Assembly (NCBI GenBank): GCA_902801475.1
Contig: CADCIO010000003.1
Span: 28,869-92,868 of the forward strand
DNA: 64,000 nt
Direction of reading: 5' to 3'
Source of the DNA: an uncultured Bacteroidales bacterium
GTDB taxonomy: Bacteria > Bacteroidota > Bacteroidia > Bacteroidales > Bacteroidaceae
Below the pieces are notes generated by a model. That model saw nothing but the letters and a program-made list of their open reading frames with translations, was not told where the DNA came from and ran no database searches. Made by a program: the position numbers and the translations under genes. This document shows positions 63,779 to 64,000 of this stretch, piece after piece; the stretch's first letter is position 1; each line of letters begins with the position of its first letter.

Positions 63779-64000
63779 TTAACCATTATTTCCGTCCAAC
63801 AACATCAAACCTTTTATCGTCAGTAAATAACGTTGACGGGGATGATGGGGATTGGCAGGATACTTCATACACACAAATCCTTCTCTTATTGCTGGTGTGA
63901 GAGAATAATCCATAAAGTTCGGACGGTTCTTCAAACCTACGGCTTCCATCATACTCTTCACACTCATTTCTTCTTTACCGATTGCCAATACCAAACGCGT
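63779..64000 (-). CDS. C-terminal fragment of a winged-helix-ending protein
   Basis: The frame is open to the right edge, so at least 73 C-terminal residues are seen. They form a winged helix: M-S-V-K-S-M-M-E-A-V-G-L near the start and Q-R-Y-L-L-T-I-K-G-L near the end. Such C-termini occur in Fic-family and ATP-binding (AlbA/RecG-like) proteins of Bacteroidetes. The upstream part is needed for identification. Confidence 0.6.
   Translation of the reverse strand, partial: TRLVLAIGKEEMSVKSMMEAVGLKNRPNFMDYSLTPAIREGFVCMKYPANPHHPRQRYLLTIKGLMLLDGNNG

Overview
The window reads as a chromosomal segment of a Bacteroidales bacterium, most likely a Prevotella-like gut or oral lineage. The evidence is the promoter type (TTG or TTTG, about 20 bases, then TAnnTTTG) in front of many genes, families typical of the phylum (DUF1460, EFR1 ferredoxins, a smalltalk protein next to an HU-like protein, DUF3987/VirE-type primase, DUF5675, DUF4298, O/P-type porin, FucP), and secreted glycoside hydrolases with Sec signals. 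Genus is an inference.

Layout. 1-6.25 kb is one end of an integrative, plasmid-like element: ParA-type ATPase plus small partner, toprim protein (DUF6371 type), RepA-type helicase, two helix-turn-helix (excisionase-like) proteins and a tyrosine integrase. It also carries two mirror-image arrays of 9-bp iterons, a 19-bp repeat flanking parA and a candidate short RNA opposite the rep leader. It lies next to tRNA-Leu(TAA) and an initiator-like tRNA-Met. 6.6-14.2 kb is core DNA: RlpA-like protein, an overlapping DUF1460/EFR1/ABC-F operon and a GH2 beta-galactosidase. 14.4-17.4 kb is a thiamin salvage operon (thiM, a thiE-tenA fusion, thiD). 17.5-19.8 kb is an ECF sigma / anti-sigma-like / exported protein trio; a second trio of the same layout is at 57.6-60.3 kb.

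19.9-31.1 kb is an accessory locus. A smalltalk + HU-like pair and a VirE/DUF3987 + DUF5675 set, usually neighbours in this phylum, are separated by an AT-richer cassette: a single-chain type IIG restriction-methylation enzyme, an XRE-ImmA/IrrE protein and a tightly coupled PIN-like protein. A second short RNA with its own promoter and terminator sits in front of this cassette. This is the best candidate for an undescribed or poorly described defence/toxin module.

31.2-34.2 kb holds an M13 peptidase and a repeat-containing exported protein. 34.3-43.2 kb is a probable L-fucose use cluster without kinase, isomerase or aldolase (GH29 fucosidase, FucP, aldo/keto reductase, lactonase-like amidohydrolase, zinc dehydrogenase, and a nucleotidyltransferase fused to a degenerate GHMP-like domain), ending with a YhaM-like protein. 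A GH30 enzyme follows. 44.9-49.3 kb is leuACD under a textbook transcription attenuator with a leucine-rich leader peptide; its LeuD carries an unexpected membrane tail. A second isopropylmalate-synthase-like gene lies at 50.3-51.9 kb with DUF4298 and cytidylate-kinase-like genes. The rest holds a porin/sodium symporter pair, a lipoprotein, SIMPL and DUF1593 proteins, an HU-like protein and dnaK.

A recurring theme is small dyad repeats. The most striking is an 18-base palindromic element that begins at the base after the stop codon of five different genes, each time at a same-strand gene junction.
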